Assembly: GCA_032622095.1 (NCBI GenBank)
Contig: CP136064.1
Coordinates: 128,573,605-128,637,604 of the forward strand
Length of the DNA: 64,000 nt
Reading direction: 5' to 3'
Origin: Siphonodentalium dalli
Taxonomy: Eukaryota > Mollusca > Scaphopoda > Gadilida > Siphonodentaliidae
The notes under the pieces are model-generated. The model saw only the letters and a list, made by a program, of their open reading frames with translations, was not told where the DNA came from and ran no database searches. Positions within the stretch are counted from its first letter, which is position 1; every line of letters starts with the position of its first letter. A program made the translations under genes and the position numbers. Shown piece after piece: positions 48,541 through 60,738 of this stretch.

Positions 48541-49458
48541 TTATCGTGTGCCATTGGTCAGTTTTGCTTTGTTATAAAGCCGTCTGCGTTGTTTTATTAA
48601 ATGTTTAATTATCAAAGTGAGCCACTGGGGTGCATTTTTCCTGTAATGAATGGTTTTGTTGGGAACATATTCATTTATTTTGTCTTGGAGGAAGGACGTA
48701 AATGTATGTGTCATGTCTTCAATCTGCATCGTATTAAAGAATATATTCCAATCCATGCCTGATATTGCTCGGTCCAATCCAATAAAGTCTGCTTGTTCAT
48801 AGTTAACAATGTGACGGGTGATAGTTTTTTTCTGTGTTCGCTGTTCATGAATGTTAAAAATGGCATATATTGCGACATGATAACGTATATATTCCCCAAA
48901 GAAGGGGTCTAACGTACCACTAGTTTTGGGTATTAGTTCTTCATTTGTTAAAATAACATTTATTAAAGTCTCCGAGTATTCAGTGAAATTTGTGCTGTCG
49001 CGGATCCATTGTTTTAGTGAAAGCGCACACATGATTGTAGATATTTTATTGGATGACTGGAATTGATTATCATTGAAGTCGCCCATGCATATTATATGTT
49101 GAGCTTTAGTGTCTAATACTGTGTCTGAATTTTCTGCGATTGAGTCCCAGCAGTCAATGTCTGGGTGTCTGTACAAGACGCCGATGATACTTTTAGAGGC
49201 CGCGGGTGAAATTTCAATCCAAATACATTCCAGGTTCGTTATTTCCAAATCGTGTCGACGTCTGTACGTTAAATTATTTTTTATATAAACAATTACCCCG
49301 CCACCTCGGCTTCCTCTATCTTTGCGTTCGGGGGTATGAAATTCGTCTACAAATAAATCGTCGTCGGTAGTGGTGCAACTCAACCAAGTTTCCGTGAAGC
49401 CACATAATTATGTCAAAACGACCCATTTCAGTTTTCATTATGTCGAGCTTTGGGACTA
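48541..49458 (-). pseudogene. APE endonuclease domain of the CR1-like LINE
   Basis: From 49453 leftward, the minus strand reads PKLDIMKTEMGRFDII, a frameshift, then FTETWLSCTTTDDDLF (the ETWL motif with catalytic Glu), GSRGGGVIVYIKN, ECIWIEI, GVLYRHPD, ICMGDFNDNQF (catalytic GDFN), and TLINVILTN (normally TLIDVI). The terminal catalytic SDH is replaced by a garbled FFGEYIRYHVAIYAIFN, so the nuclease is inactive. The linker KNAPQWLTLIIKHLIKQRRR follows. Confidence 0.85.
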
Positions 49459-49825
49459 GTCCATTACATAATTACAGATGTCGGGTGGGCACATTTTATG
49501 GCCGCCCGAGTCGAGCACTGAAACGAAACCGCTGTGATAAACTGGCCTAAAAAATTATTGAAAAAAGTTAAATTAACACAAATTCTTATTCTTATTCACA
49601 TCCTCTTATTGGCCTATCCACACTCGATGTGTTTTTACCATAATATGAACTCGTCTTCCAATATTAAACACTCGCAATGGACAAGTATACCTACGGTACA
49701 TGTTGCAAACTGGCTACGTAAACCTTTCGTTATCAGCGGAAATGTACATGTAGACCCGGGTCCGGCAAACGATACAATTAACGGGAATATAAGTGTGATG
49801 CATCTGAATGTCCAGAGTCTCATCA
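49459..49825 (+). mobile_element. Inverted 5' segment of the CR1-like LINE
   Basis: On the plus strand, a frame from about 49534 reads a hydrophobic stretch, then LRKPFVISGN, VHVDPGP (49738-49764) and ISVMHLNVQSLI, ending near 49824. This is the usual N-terminus of a CR1-type polymerase up to the residues before PKLDIM. PKLDIM starts the oppositely oriented main part at 49453. The two pieces therefore join end to end once one is flipped, the signature of 5' inversion during insertion. NVHVDPGP resembles the 2A/CR1 leader motif DVExNPGP but lacks key residues. Confidence 0.8.
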
Positions 49826-50089
49826 GAACAGAAGTTAATTATCAGAAGACTGAAGTTTCTGACCGATGACGGGTGTGCAGGCGCGTAATAACATTGAACG
49901 TGCGAGGTCGTCTGCGATTTCCACTCGTTTGATTCACTGGAGACGTATATGTGGGATTCATAATGCAGAAGAGAGCTTGGGAGAGGAGATGGAAAGATAG
50001 AAAAGAAAGACAAAGTAAACAAAGCATGTGATACGAACACAGAAAGATAGCTTGTATGCTTATGCTTATGCGGGCGAACATTCACTTTC
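49826..50089. other. Short unassigned spacer
   Basis: Lies between the inverted LINE end and the resumed Nimb-like sequence. No recognised content; it may be part of the insertion or a separate small element. Confidence 0.35.
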
Positions 50090-50690
50090 TGATTGCCGGT
50101 TGAGACTTTGTCTAAATTATGCAGTTCGCACTGCTGCTATAGTATGTCAAAACAGTTGAGTTTTATCCACAATTTGCTTCACATTTTGAGCGACGACCTA
50201 TTGTTCCTAAACAATTTTGGCAACGGATAGAACAGTACATTTCATATTCTGGTATTGATGCACAAATACTGTAGATTGGAGCTACGATTATCCCACCGTT
50301 TTTCATAGGGAAAGACAATACACACACATGTGACATTTTATTAAACGGGGAATTCCAATACCCGACACTGTTGGTATTCATGTGCTGATAAAGCTGCGAA
50401 GGCAGCTCTTGAAAATGATCCAGTAGATAATAAGGTTATACATATAGTGATATCCGCTGTCTTATTAATCAGCTCGAAGCACGAATGGCAACACGATGGG
50501 ACAATCAATCCGAGAATAAACTGCATGAAATTCAACATACTGTTTGTTCAACAATTTACTCGTCGATAGGGAGTTGATAACCCGTTATAAGATTGGGCAG
50601 TCATTTCTCACTCACAAGTTTTTGTTTAACAATAAAGATATTTCTCACGTCTTTTTGTGTTTTACTTGTATATAGGTTTATATTTTTGTA
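50090..50690 (+). pseudogene. Nimb/I-like LINE, RNase H and C-terminal relic
   Basis: After a frameshift the sequence reads LRLCLNYAVRTAA, then VFYPQFASHFERRPIVPK and RIEQYISYSGIDAQI. This is the segment that follows GAFRTSP-type sequence in Nimb polymerases. Most of RNase H is deleted, but its end remains as GADKAAKAALENDPVDN (from about 50381), with MATRWDNQSENKLHEI and RRELITRYKIGQSFLTHKF after it. Same strand and order as 44100-45660, so it is the other half of the same insertion. Confidence 0.75.
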
Positions 50691-51567
50691 TTCACTTTCA
50701 CTCTCTATTTCTCACTTCGCTTTTCTTTGATCCCGTCCTTTCTCGCCGTGGTGTGGCTTAACGGTAAAACAATGTAAACACCTAACTAAAGAAGCAAACA
50801 CTGCTGTGCCCACCAACGATTTTCATCTTGTGCCGACTTTCATCAGCCACTCCTTCAGATTCGGATGCGAGTTCTCGTATCGCTACTCGGATCGGTATCT
50901 GTGTTCGACACCACAGTGGGAATACACTAATGTTTTCTATTGACACTTTGAATGTTCCTGGTGTTTCCTATATTATGTGAGTTATCGTAGTTGAGCCCAA
51001 TAATAAAGGAAAGCGCGTCTCGAGAGAGTTAAAAGATCATATGTTCGTGTTCCATTTGATGGCAGTCGATACCTATTAGATGTAGTAATTATTCGCTGGC
51101 GATATCAATTGCTATTTGAGTAATCATGGTGCCACTGCGACCAATGTTTACACAAGAAAGTGCGCGTGTTCGAAAACGTGATTGAGTAGGCCCATCGGGA
51201 CATCGACTTCCGGTCGATTACTTTCCTTTCCTGGTACAACGTCCGGGCGAGTCTGATAACCACATTAGCTACACCGCCGTTACTCGATCAGCTTACTTCC
51301 CAGTTGCTACCGGAGAGCCCTACCTGATGTCAGATAAAACACAATCACCGGTAATAACAAAAAGTTTGTTCAGCTTTTAAAATTTTCGATCTGAGTCAGG
51401 CGACGAGATAGACTTAGATATTTGCGCCGTGAGCTGAAAATCGTTCTAACGCCTCGCATCAAATGCGATTCTTTGTTGTATACATATGCGAGTTATATAA
51501 CCATATATATTCGGCGCCAACAAGTGGTCGTGTAAGCCCTGGTTATATAGAAATGAACGGCCATTTC
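50691..51567. other. Unassigned DNA
   Basis: May include the 3' end of the Nimb-like element. No gene recognised. Confidence 0.4.
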
Positions 51568-51682
51568 AATGTGGTCATGGGATTTTGACCGCGAGAAAAA
51601 TTCAGCAAACTGCATGAACCCCGAAGGGGTTCATGCGGAGTTTACTGAATTTTTATCGCTGTCAAAACGCATGACCACGTTG
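51568..51682. repeat. Long hairpin, about 57-bp arms
   Basis: CAATGTGGTCATG at the left pairs with CATGACCACGTTG at the right. Inside, ATGAACCCC/GGGGTTCAT closes a four-base loop at about 51625. A few mismatches occur in the middle. Confidence 0.85.
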
Positions 51683-53257
51683 AATCCGCGGTTTATTATT
51701 TATATTTATATACTTATATTCATTATGAACTAGGTTTGTCTGTCTTTCCCACTATTTATTCAACTTTAAATGAACGCATGGAATTCAGTTCGGACAGTTC
51801 GAATCCTCGTTTTTAGAAAACCAAACATTGTGAGAATCCGTTGACGGAGAGAGGAAAAACGCAATTTCACAGTAAAGTATCAATAGGAACCTTACACCAC
51901 ACTGCCAATTTACGTCGCTCGCAACACTCTATATGCACATTTCAATTGCATATTAAAAACGATAATTATGCAAATAAGCAAACACCATTGTTCGAACTGT
52001 GAGGTGAGAGATCTCCGCACGTTGAACTTCTCATGGCAACAGTTGTCGAGATGTGGGTTGTGTGACCTGATTGATGTGTAATCAGAGATGAGTTTTTGGT
52101 GAAGGATAACAACACTGATTATAGACCAAAACAAATTTCTTGCCAAATCCGGACGTGCTGAATACTCAAGCAGTCGCTCATGTTCGACAATCCCCGGTGA
52201 TTTCCGTGATCAATATGTTCATAAACATATGAACGACATTGAAAGTGCCGTCACGTTACGTTCATAGGTTTATGAACACATTGACTCAGGGGGCGTGTCT
52301 ACCGTAACGATATGGGAAATCGGAAGCGATGTTAGGTGTATGTAAATATTACATGCACTTTGAGTAATATAACCGTAATTGTATCACAACGGTCGGTATT
52401 GTGAATTTTATGCATGTAGTTTCTTTTGACGGTGTATGCATGGCATTCAATATTTTACTGTTTGCCGACGAATATTACATTGAAACAACTGCCCGTGCTT
52501 CGACATGGACCGATGTCGTTACAAAATCAACCTAATATAATCGTGTTCACTACTGTACCTACAACCATTAAATAATATTACACAAAGTCGTTGCTTATAT
52601 ACGCATTTGAGAATAATATTATAGTTGGGGTTCATGCTGACTATTTAATGACAAATACCGCGTTGAAACGCATCTATATATCTTGATAGACCTGCTCTCG
52701 AAAGATGTTATTTTATCTTCATAATATCAATCCTTGAATATGTTTTATGTCGTCTGCGACGGTTTTCGTAAGCATTTACGTCACTTTTCAACGAAGCTGG
52801 CTGGTAATCCAGCTGTATATCAGAGACTAAGTTAAACATATTCTCTCTCTTTGGTTTTGCATATAAACCTATAACCATGCAGTCCGGGTTCGGCTGTAAC
52901 GTCTCTTTGTCGTTTGACTAATATAAATCTAAATCCGTCCACTTATACGAAACAAATCGTTATCGCTCGTGTCCAGAAGACACGCCACTGACATTGATTG
53001 TATATATTAGTGCCCACGTATGAGTTGTACTGCCAGTCACCATGTAGTTGTAAGAGTTGTTATATCGCGTAATGGTGTACCTACGCCCGTTCGAACCGTC
53101 ACTCCGGCTGATGTCGCGCTTATCGAAAGTACGTTCCGAGAGCCAGAGTCTAAAAAAGGCATGGCGATCCAGAGACCAATGACACGTCCTCGTGAATCGT
53201 GATGCACATTTATCCTATCAGATATATACAGTACCAGTCAAAAGAAGTGGTATATTA
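51683..53257. other. Unassigned DNA
   Basis: A small inverted pair GTTCATAAACATATGAAC/GTTCATAGGTTTATGAAC lies at about 52208-52277. No gene recognised. Confidence 0.4.
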
Positions 53258-53405
53258 AGCGCGCTATTGGCGCGACCAATATCGCAATACTATTGTAAGT
53301 GGAAACGCTTATAAGCGCGCCGCTTGCGATATTATTGCAATATTTCGCGCTTAATATCACAATATTTCGCCATTAATATTGCAATTCATCGCGCTTAATA
53401 TTGTA
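53258..53405. repeat. Palindrome-rich GCGC/ATATTGCAATAT cluster
   Basis: Units alternate TTAAGCGCGC-, GCGATATTATTGCAATATT- and TTTCGCGCTTAATAT-like strings, each partly self-complementary at about 20-bp spacing. It resembles in style the CTTAAG and GATATC palindrome arrays at 3472 and 9083, although the motif differs. Confidence 0.65.
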
Positions 53406-54979
53406 TGTATGGTAGCACCAGGGCTTCGGAAGACTCGCACAATAGAGAAACGGACACCCGACAACTTGTCTAGTTGCATGATCTCTAATATCAGGCACAC
53501 TGCATTTTCAAGTTTTCCAACGAACATTCTCCTGGTTCGAATTGGTCGGTCGGACCTATCAGCACCAAGCCGGTTTACGTTGTCCTTTGGGAAATTGCTG
53601 TGGCTAAAGGATTCCTGTGTCATTTAAGATGGGCGTAGCTGATAGTCAGACTCGTGTAGTGATTTTTCTTCCGCGCGTTCAGTAAATTAATACGTCACTC
53701 CTCACATAAACTGGACCCGACCATACGCCAGAGGCTAGGTTAAAACATAGTCTTTCTATTTGAGAGAAGGACTTGAACTAACATATATAAATTATTTTCT
53801 TTTTGGCATCCGGATTCCACAAAGTAAAACGGAATTTACCAGAAAAAGGAGTAAACTGGGTTTAACTGGACTAAAACTATGATTACCTTCACCAAAACCG
53901 AGTTTTACTTGAATAAAACTAAATTTTACTCCTAGTAAACCTAGTTTAAACTAACTGTCGAACAAGACTCTCCGACCAAGAGACCGGGCAGTCTTGTTTG
54001 ACCAATATAATCAACATTCGGTATATGATAACTTCTAACGCTGAAGTCGACAGCGGCGGTTAAGTTGACACGTTCATATTCCACTAAAACGATTCTCAAT
54101 CTCCGCCACGCCAGGGAATGTGAGGCGGCATCGATTGGGCTTCGCGAGGGAAGCACAATTACATTTCTCAATGAGAGTAATAAGTCGGGGACTCTGATGG
54201 CCTATCTCGATTGATTATTCCGCTAAAGATAACCGGTTTACTATTATAAATTCATCCACAAACAAGACCGATCTAACGCATCGCATTAGTCTCCTCAGTG
54301 TTCCAAATTAACAGCATGAGATCCAATATATAAAGGACACCGGGTCTCTGAGATATCGGTCGTAAAAATATGACAATTGTTATTTGCCTAAGTGATCAGG
54401 ATTGGGCAAATGACCCAGAGGCACACTTAACGCTATGCCGGACCCCAGCCGTATTAGTATAATAACCGGAATTTGATTCTTCATAATAATATAAGAATAC
54501 TCATGGCAGAAACATGCGTATATAGCCGGACAAATAAATTGTTTGCTGGAATAGGTACATGTACCAAATTACTTGGGTTACCACACCATTTAAAGAGCAT
54601 TTTACGAGACAATTGCAAATGTCACAGTCAGTTATGATGCGCTACTGATAATGACATCCATCATGTGCACAGACCATTGAACTATATCGCGATATTGATG
54701 TCAGTTGTCGATACATGAAATACTGATCCACAGGCTTTGAACATATATATTCCATACAATACAAAAATTGTCAAAGCCATAGCAATTTTCCACCTGTTTA
54801 CAATTGTTTGCACGAACTTGAGACAAACACTCTTTATGTTTACCAAGCAGGAATGGATTAAAAAGGAGCGCAGTTTATTGTCTCATGATATAAAATCATC
54901 GGGACCAGACTTTTCTGAATTATGCGACTTGAATAAGATTTTCTGTTCATATAAATATAACGTCCGTAAACATTTATTA
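53406..54979. other. Unassigned; AGTAAAACT-rich patch
   Basis: Between about 53825 and 53955, AGTAAAACT/AGTTTTACT-like motifs occur repeatedly in both orientations. No gene recognised elsewhere. Confidence 0.45.
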
Positions 54980-55165
54980 GGCATTCTGTATGTCGATGTA
55001 CAATGCAATATTTAATAGACACTCTGTATGCCGGTGCACAATAGGCATTCTGTATGCCGGTGTACAATGCAACATTATAATGCATTCTGTATGCCGGTGT
55101 ACAATAGGCATTATGTATGCCAGTGTACAATAGGCATTCTGTATGAGGTGTACAATGCAACATTT
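54980..55165. repeat. Minisatellite, GGCATTCTGTATGCCGGTGT units
   Basis: About six units of 24-37 bp containing CATTCTGTATGCCGGTGTAC and ACAAT(A/G)-type spacers, some units extended with GCAACATT. Confidence 0.88.
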
Positions 55166-57478
55166 GACGATTGTTTAGAAGAGAAAGGGCTATTAATTAT
55201 TTGTCTATATCAGTAAATGTATCTACCGTCCCGTGTAGTTTTGGATAGTTTAGCGTTTGATTCATTGTTATTTTTCCGGATTTAAGGGGGAGACGCACGT
55301 TTTGCATAAAAATCCAGCCAAAATTGGCAAGATATTTTCAACAAAAAATACCTGTGTATCAATCTGGTAAAAAAGTTTTGAGTTTCTCTATTCATCATCT
55401 TCATTGTAGATATAATCTGATAATTATTAAAGATGGATTATCTCTTTAAATAACAAATTTGAAATAGTTGCGTGGGTATATAATAATAAATATGAACTGA
55501 AGACCCCTGTCTGGAAAGGCTTCTATCAATTAATATTGATTTTATTTCGAATATTTTATTGGGACCGTTTATTTGTCTATTTTTAGAACAGATCATTCGG
55601 GTGATACCATATAGCGATATAGAGCATTAGGCTGTTCCTATGGCTACGCACCGAACGTCAAATGTCCCAGATTGATTGGTTGTATTGTTTTATTCATAGT
55701 TATAAGCGACAATGTGTCTAATTAACGTCTATGTGTGCCAAAAATACACAATAAAATTTCTGGTCTCTGTTAAAAGTAACCACTATTGTTCGTTAGCTAG
55801 ACAACCACACCTTTTTAGACCAGAAAATATTCGAAATAAAATGAATATTAATAGATAGAAGCATTTCCTGACAGGAGTCTTCGATCCATATCTAATAGTT
55901 TCTACCCCGGTAACTATATAATACATGTTTACAAAGAGATAACCCACCTTTAAGAGACAACAAAACGATGAATTTCAATACTTTTGAGAAGTTGAAATTA
56001 TTAGTTTATTCTTTCTCCATATCGGTACCAAGAACTACTAGAATAACAAAAACAATCACCAAATAGCTTATTGTCTTGGCTCTATGATAGGAATCACAAT
56101 GTTTTGATTTGAATCATATGGACTAATTGTTGAGTTATATTTTAATTGAATAATATAGCATCATACTCCCATATATTATAATGAAGCATAAAGCAGTCAC
56201 AAATATTCAGTGAAAACAAATGCTGATATGCAGTGTGGTCCAATCAAGCAGGGATAAATCAACTGGAATTAGGCCACTATGTTAAGAGATATGGTGGTCA
56301 ACTTTAACTTGCTTATGAACCCATGACCCACAACTCATCTCAGCCCAATTTTGCATTAATCAACAGGCATGACAAGAATATTCTCAAATATAGTTGCCTT
56401 TCTAAATGAAAATAATTGGACGGAACCCATATTCGAACTTCGGCTGTATATCTAGCTGGGAAATACACATACCAACTTTGGTTCAGATAAAATAATCCAA
56501 ACTAGAGTTATCGGTCGAAATACAAAAATGTTAACAGACAGACGGACGGACATACGGCATGACAGACAGACCGACAGACAGACGGACGGAAGGACAGAGT
56601 GATTACATAATACGACTTTTTTCAAAAGGGCGTATAATAATCATTAAATTTCACGAATCAAGAATAATTAAGTCTCCTCCCATGATCTTGAGCTATGATA
56701 TCATGGATATATGAACAGCACTTTTGACAAAAACATTTTTCACAGAAGTTCTTGGTAACAACCTGAAAACAGTGAAATTTTAAATATTTTTTTCATACCA
56801 TAAAAGTAAAATAAATGAGGATGTATTATCCAATGGGTCGACGGTTCTTAACTATTGTGTCACAATACGCTTGTACCAAATTTCACAAAGACATTCCAGG
56901 CAGATTTTGAGAAAATCCATTTTGAAATAGCAGGAAATTTTGGCGAAACTTGCGTCTGACCGTTAACATCGGAGACAAACTTGAGATGAAGAATCGGGAT
57001 AGTGTTCGCCACATCCATTTGTGTTGATATATATCTCAGTCAAACAACCCATTAGTCCAAGTCTGCTCGTACGAAAACCAGCTAAGATATTGAGATAGCA
57101 AAACGCTGTTTATTGTCCGAGACCGCGCCCTGTTGTATGACATGGTTTACGAGTGCCCAGCTCACATAAAACCACAAATAAATGTAATACGAAGTGAGTG
57201 CGAATGCGCGGAAGTCACAAGTGTCTTTCTTTCAAGCGATAAAACATTCTTCTAATCTGTTTCAAATCATCAGTTATTTTTAATCATCATTTGAAAATAA
57301 GGGAAGTATGCCATAGTTTATTATACGCTGTATACACATCTTCCCTCAAAATTTGTAGAGATAAATATGATATTTCAGTTTAATTTGATCTTTGAAATTT
57401 ACGAAGCATCGAAAATGTGGTACCACGTTTTATTTCTTAATTGACACCAACAATGTTAACAATTGTTACTATTAGGGA
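55166..57478. other. Unassigned; GACA/GACG simple repeat
   Basis: A degenerate (GACA)n/(GACG)n tract lies at about 56530-56600. About 57050-57095 matches 1055-1110 in reverse. A diverged inverted pair containing ATTTTATTTCGAATATT occurs at about 55540-55560 and 55828-55850. No gene recognised. Confidence 0.45.
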
Positions 57479-57960
57479 ACAACTGGCAGAAATTACTTAG
57501 ACATAGTAAACACAAGCAGAGAATACCCAAATAAAACTATAGAGATATATATATGGCTGGGAACTTGCGATGTTACATACAAGTCAGGAAAATTCATCTA
57601 CCTGAGGCAACATAACCAACGTAGAGCAGAAAACAACCTAATATATACATATGAAGAATATGTCCGGTATTTCAAAAGAGAGAGAAATATATCCATGACC
57701 GTCCTGGAGATACCACCAATTAGTATAGAACACTGGAACCGCGGTAAAGCACACCCAACACCATATATATTCGCGGAACATACACGTATGAGGTAAATCG
57801 GAGAATTGACTCACTAAATCGGTGGATTAGAAATTTCAACTCAAGTCACTCCAAGAAAAGCAGCCCAATATTCAAGCATGACATGGTGAGATACAGAAAC
57901 AACACAAACATCATAATACTGGCCCTAGCCTATACCCCCGTAGGATTTTCTTGCTCTAGA
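57479..57960 (+). pseudogene. Relic of a TE-type ORF (SGNH-hydrolase-like?)
   Basis: One frame without ATG runs about 105 codons, TGRNYLDIVNTSREYPNK, then WLGTCDVTYKSGKFIYLRQ, YTYEEYVRYFKRERNISM and TVLEIPPISIEHWNRGK, to a stop near 57796. The next frame continues VNRRIDSLNRWIRNFNSSH and IFKHDMVRYRNNT to about 57960. The LGTCD and VLEIPP blocks resemble a protein repeated in mollusc and cnidarian mobile DNA, possibly SGNH-hydrolase-like. That link is from memory and uncertain. Broken by a frameshift and truncated at both ends. Confidence 0.5.
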
Positions 57961-58984
57961 GCAGACTGTATATAATTTATGTATCTTGGGTCAATGGCTT
58001 CCAAAAAAATTTGGGTAGACGTCGTCAAATGGTTCTCCCGTCTCCATGGCAACCGTTTTCAAAATGGCTGCCAAGATGTAATATTTTCACATCAGAAAGT
58101 CAATAAAGTGTTCATCCTGTCATATATGTGGAAGAGTAACAAACTGAGTTATATATCAAAATATCCCTATTGATACGGCGGTTAACATGCCGGTGTTATA
58201 TTTTCGTGTAATTGTGTACATTATCATTTTATTTTTGGTAAAATATGCTTTTTCGTGAATCAAACCAGTGAAAATATGGAATCCAGCTGCCTAAGTAACA
58301 TCTACATCTTGTTTTCGGCGGGAACGTAACTAAACAATATATGGGGGAAATGTTCATATTTTGTAAGCGTATTTTGGAGTATGTCAATGTTCCATTGTTC
58401 ATTTTTGGGGTAAAAATAGTTTTTTTTATGAAAAATGAGAGCATTCTGTGGTCCATCACAACATGATATGTATCATTAATTCATGCCATTTTATAAAAAT
58501 TCCCAGTTTTATTTGTTAATAATTAAGTGTTAGATCTCAGTAATAAATATAATAAAGCGTTGTTGGAATAAGGTAGATTCTGTGGTTACCAGGGTAATTT
58601 GTTTTGATATGATTTAATGAAATAAGTGAAAACTGGAATCCTGTATTCTGAATAACATCCCCTTTATCTCTATATAGGTACATGTACTATACACATTTAT
58701 TAGTGGGTAACTTATTCGAATTGAGTCATGTGAAAGAGTAACACTATGAATTATGTGTCAACATATTCATATTGATACAGCAGATAACATGTCGGTGTTG
58801 CCTTTTTGTGAAATGAATGATTTTCTATTTTTTGGGTAAAATGGGATTTTTCGTAAATAAACACGATGAAATCTGGTTTTAGTCAAATTTCAACGCCGTT
58901 TTCTTCATCTTGACTATCGTTATTCATTTATCTGCTTCTAGATATATCAAAATGACTGTTAGTCTAGGCGCTTGTGGTAAAAAT
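57961..58984. other. Unassigned AT-rich DNA
   Basis: Two diverged copies of a segment containing ATTGATAC-GC-G-TAACATG-CGGTGTT (about 58168 and 58772) show an old duplication of about 600 bp. No gene recognised. Confidence 0.45.
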
Positions 58985-59600
58985 TGTGCAAAAGGTGATA
59001 AAAGCATGAAACTTGGCATATATGTTCCCCGTGCACTATTTTCAGATATGGAGACATTCGTGGGAGGACCTTCCTTAGCAACGGTTGCTATGAAATCGAA
59101 GAAATGCATATATGACTAATAGTATGGCAGTTTTTGTACAAACTAAACAATCCCATGTTTCATTTTATGATGAAAATAATTATATTAGTTGTTGTTTATG
59201 TGGATCTGATAGGAAATGTACCGTATTTTTTACTTACAGTGATGGTAACGGTTGCTAGGGACATACCCAACATCGAAAAATATACAGATGACCGATATTA
59301 ATGGCAATTTTAACAAATTAAACTAACACTATAGGACCTTGTGGTGAAAACAATTATAATAGTTGTTGTTGTTGTGTACCTGATTGAAAAATTACCATAT
59401 TTCTTACTTACAGTGTTGGTAACGGTTGCTAGGGACATCGCCCGAAATTGAATTAATTCACACATGGCTGAAATTATGGCAGTTTTAACAATCTAAACTA
59501 CACCATGTAACATTGTTATGGTGAAAACTATTATAATATTTGTTGTGTGTGTGGGAATGACTGGAATATTACCATATTTCTTAATAACATGACTCCATCC
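58985..59600. repeat. Tandem units of about 175 bp with GGTAACGGTTGCTAGGGACA
   Basis: Three units centre on GCAACGGTTGCTATG (about 59079), GGTAACGGTTGCTAGGGACA (about 59244) and again near 59417. They share TTACTTACAGTG-TGGTAACGG, GTGAAAA-ATTATAAT and TTGTTGT phrases. The same family is at 37995. The inverted GTTGCTA/TAGCAAC motif recalls an X-box, but no function is implied. Confidence 0.75.
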
Positions 59601-60734
59601 AAAGTGTAACAATTTTATTCAGATATAGTTTATTACAACGCACTTCATCATTTCTACGTGGATATTACACGAAACATGTAAAAATCAATAACGTTATGCA
59701 CCGATTTTACTGACCCTGAGACTGACAATTTAGAGTGCCCCCTCCTAGGGCACTCTGTGTCATCCCTCTCATCTGTGGCACTCTGGTGTACCCCCTCCTC
59801 GGCGGTCACTCTGGGGCACACAAACACTGCGCACTGACATGCTGTCAACCCGTACTACCTTCATGCCAGATCGTCCGATGGTGTTGACTTGATTCGTGCT
59901 GCCGTCTGTTAACGGTTAGACACCGTCCCTATCCAGTATGTGATCTACAACAGTTACGCGTTCGATAGTATTGAACCAATTTCAAGGAATCGCATTATTT
60001 AAAAGGGAACTTTACTCATATGTACTGTATTTGTTTAGACTGAAGTACTAATAAGAACTTTACCAACAAACCAATGGTGAGTACCAATGGAAAAGTACAT
60101 AGCTCTGGAATAAAAAATGTTAGTCGACCAAAATATGCCAACTTTCACTGTCTAAGTCCAGGTGTACGATTCGGCGGGAATACAAATATTTTACGGATTG
60201 CAGAAAACCGAAATGCAATGCATAGATATTTTCTGGTACAATTTTCAGGCAAATGTATCAAATACAATGTTACATTATATGCATACTCGTCCCCAGAATT
60301 TTTATTAATTTTATTGTATAGTCAGCCGGTGTCTTGAGTTGATAGAACATTTTACCTTGTGTCATTTGTTGTTCAATCCACTATCCATGCAATTAATTTG
60401 ATTACATCATTAAGCGGAAATTAATAACTTAGTTCATCACTTAAGTCATAAACTAAATTTATATTAAATTATTAAAATTGATTTTATTATAACATATTAA
60501 CCTGAATATTTACAGAAAACCTCTTCGACTCAAATTATTTTTCTATTTATTATCGATATTAGATCGTTGTTGTTACCGGGAATGTATTGAAATTGGCGTT
60601 CGGTGTCCCTTTAAACTATAAGCCCGCAAGCCTACCACACATTTAGTCCAGTTAATATATCCAAAAAGATCACACAACGTCTTACTGCCCTTATAAACAG
60701 ATCACCCTGGCAAAACTAATGTTAACCAATGTAA
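59601..60734. other. Unassigned DNA
   Basis: GGCACTCT/GTCACTCT phrases repeat at about 59730-59815 with CCCCCTCCT. An 87-codon frame at 60074-60337 has no recognised family. No gene called. Confidence 0.4.
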
Positions 60735-60738
60735 TTAA

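Larger units (their letters stand above)
45661..49458 (-). mobile_element. CR1-like LINE, main part, inserted in the Nimb-like LINE
   Basis: The 3' end on the minus strand is TTGGAATAAAGTATGTTTAA followed by an A/C-rich tail, with AATAAA at 45682-45687. The polymerase frame ends at TAA 46404-46406, after a C-terminal Cys/His cluster (CMCGQIEDCEHFIFQCP). Upstream come the WEQLKTRRDKAKLFLFHKMI region (46783-46995), FADD at 47502-47513, motif A FFDISKAFDKVW near 47772, the RT start KSSGYDDISTRVLKNCPSLS (47957-48247) and the endonuclease. Frameshifts are frequent, so the element is dead. The 5' boundary at about 49458 is where an inverted segment begins. Confidence 0.85.

Noticed and set aside
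53020-53202. 60-codon frame with Arg/Pro/Val-rich peptide
   Set aside because: No homology, splice sites or neighbouring exons; indistinguishable from chance.
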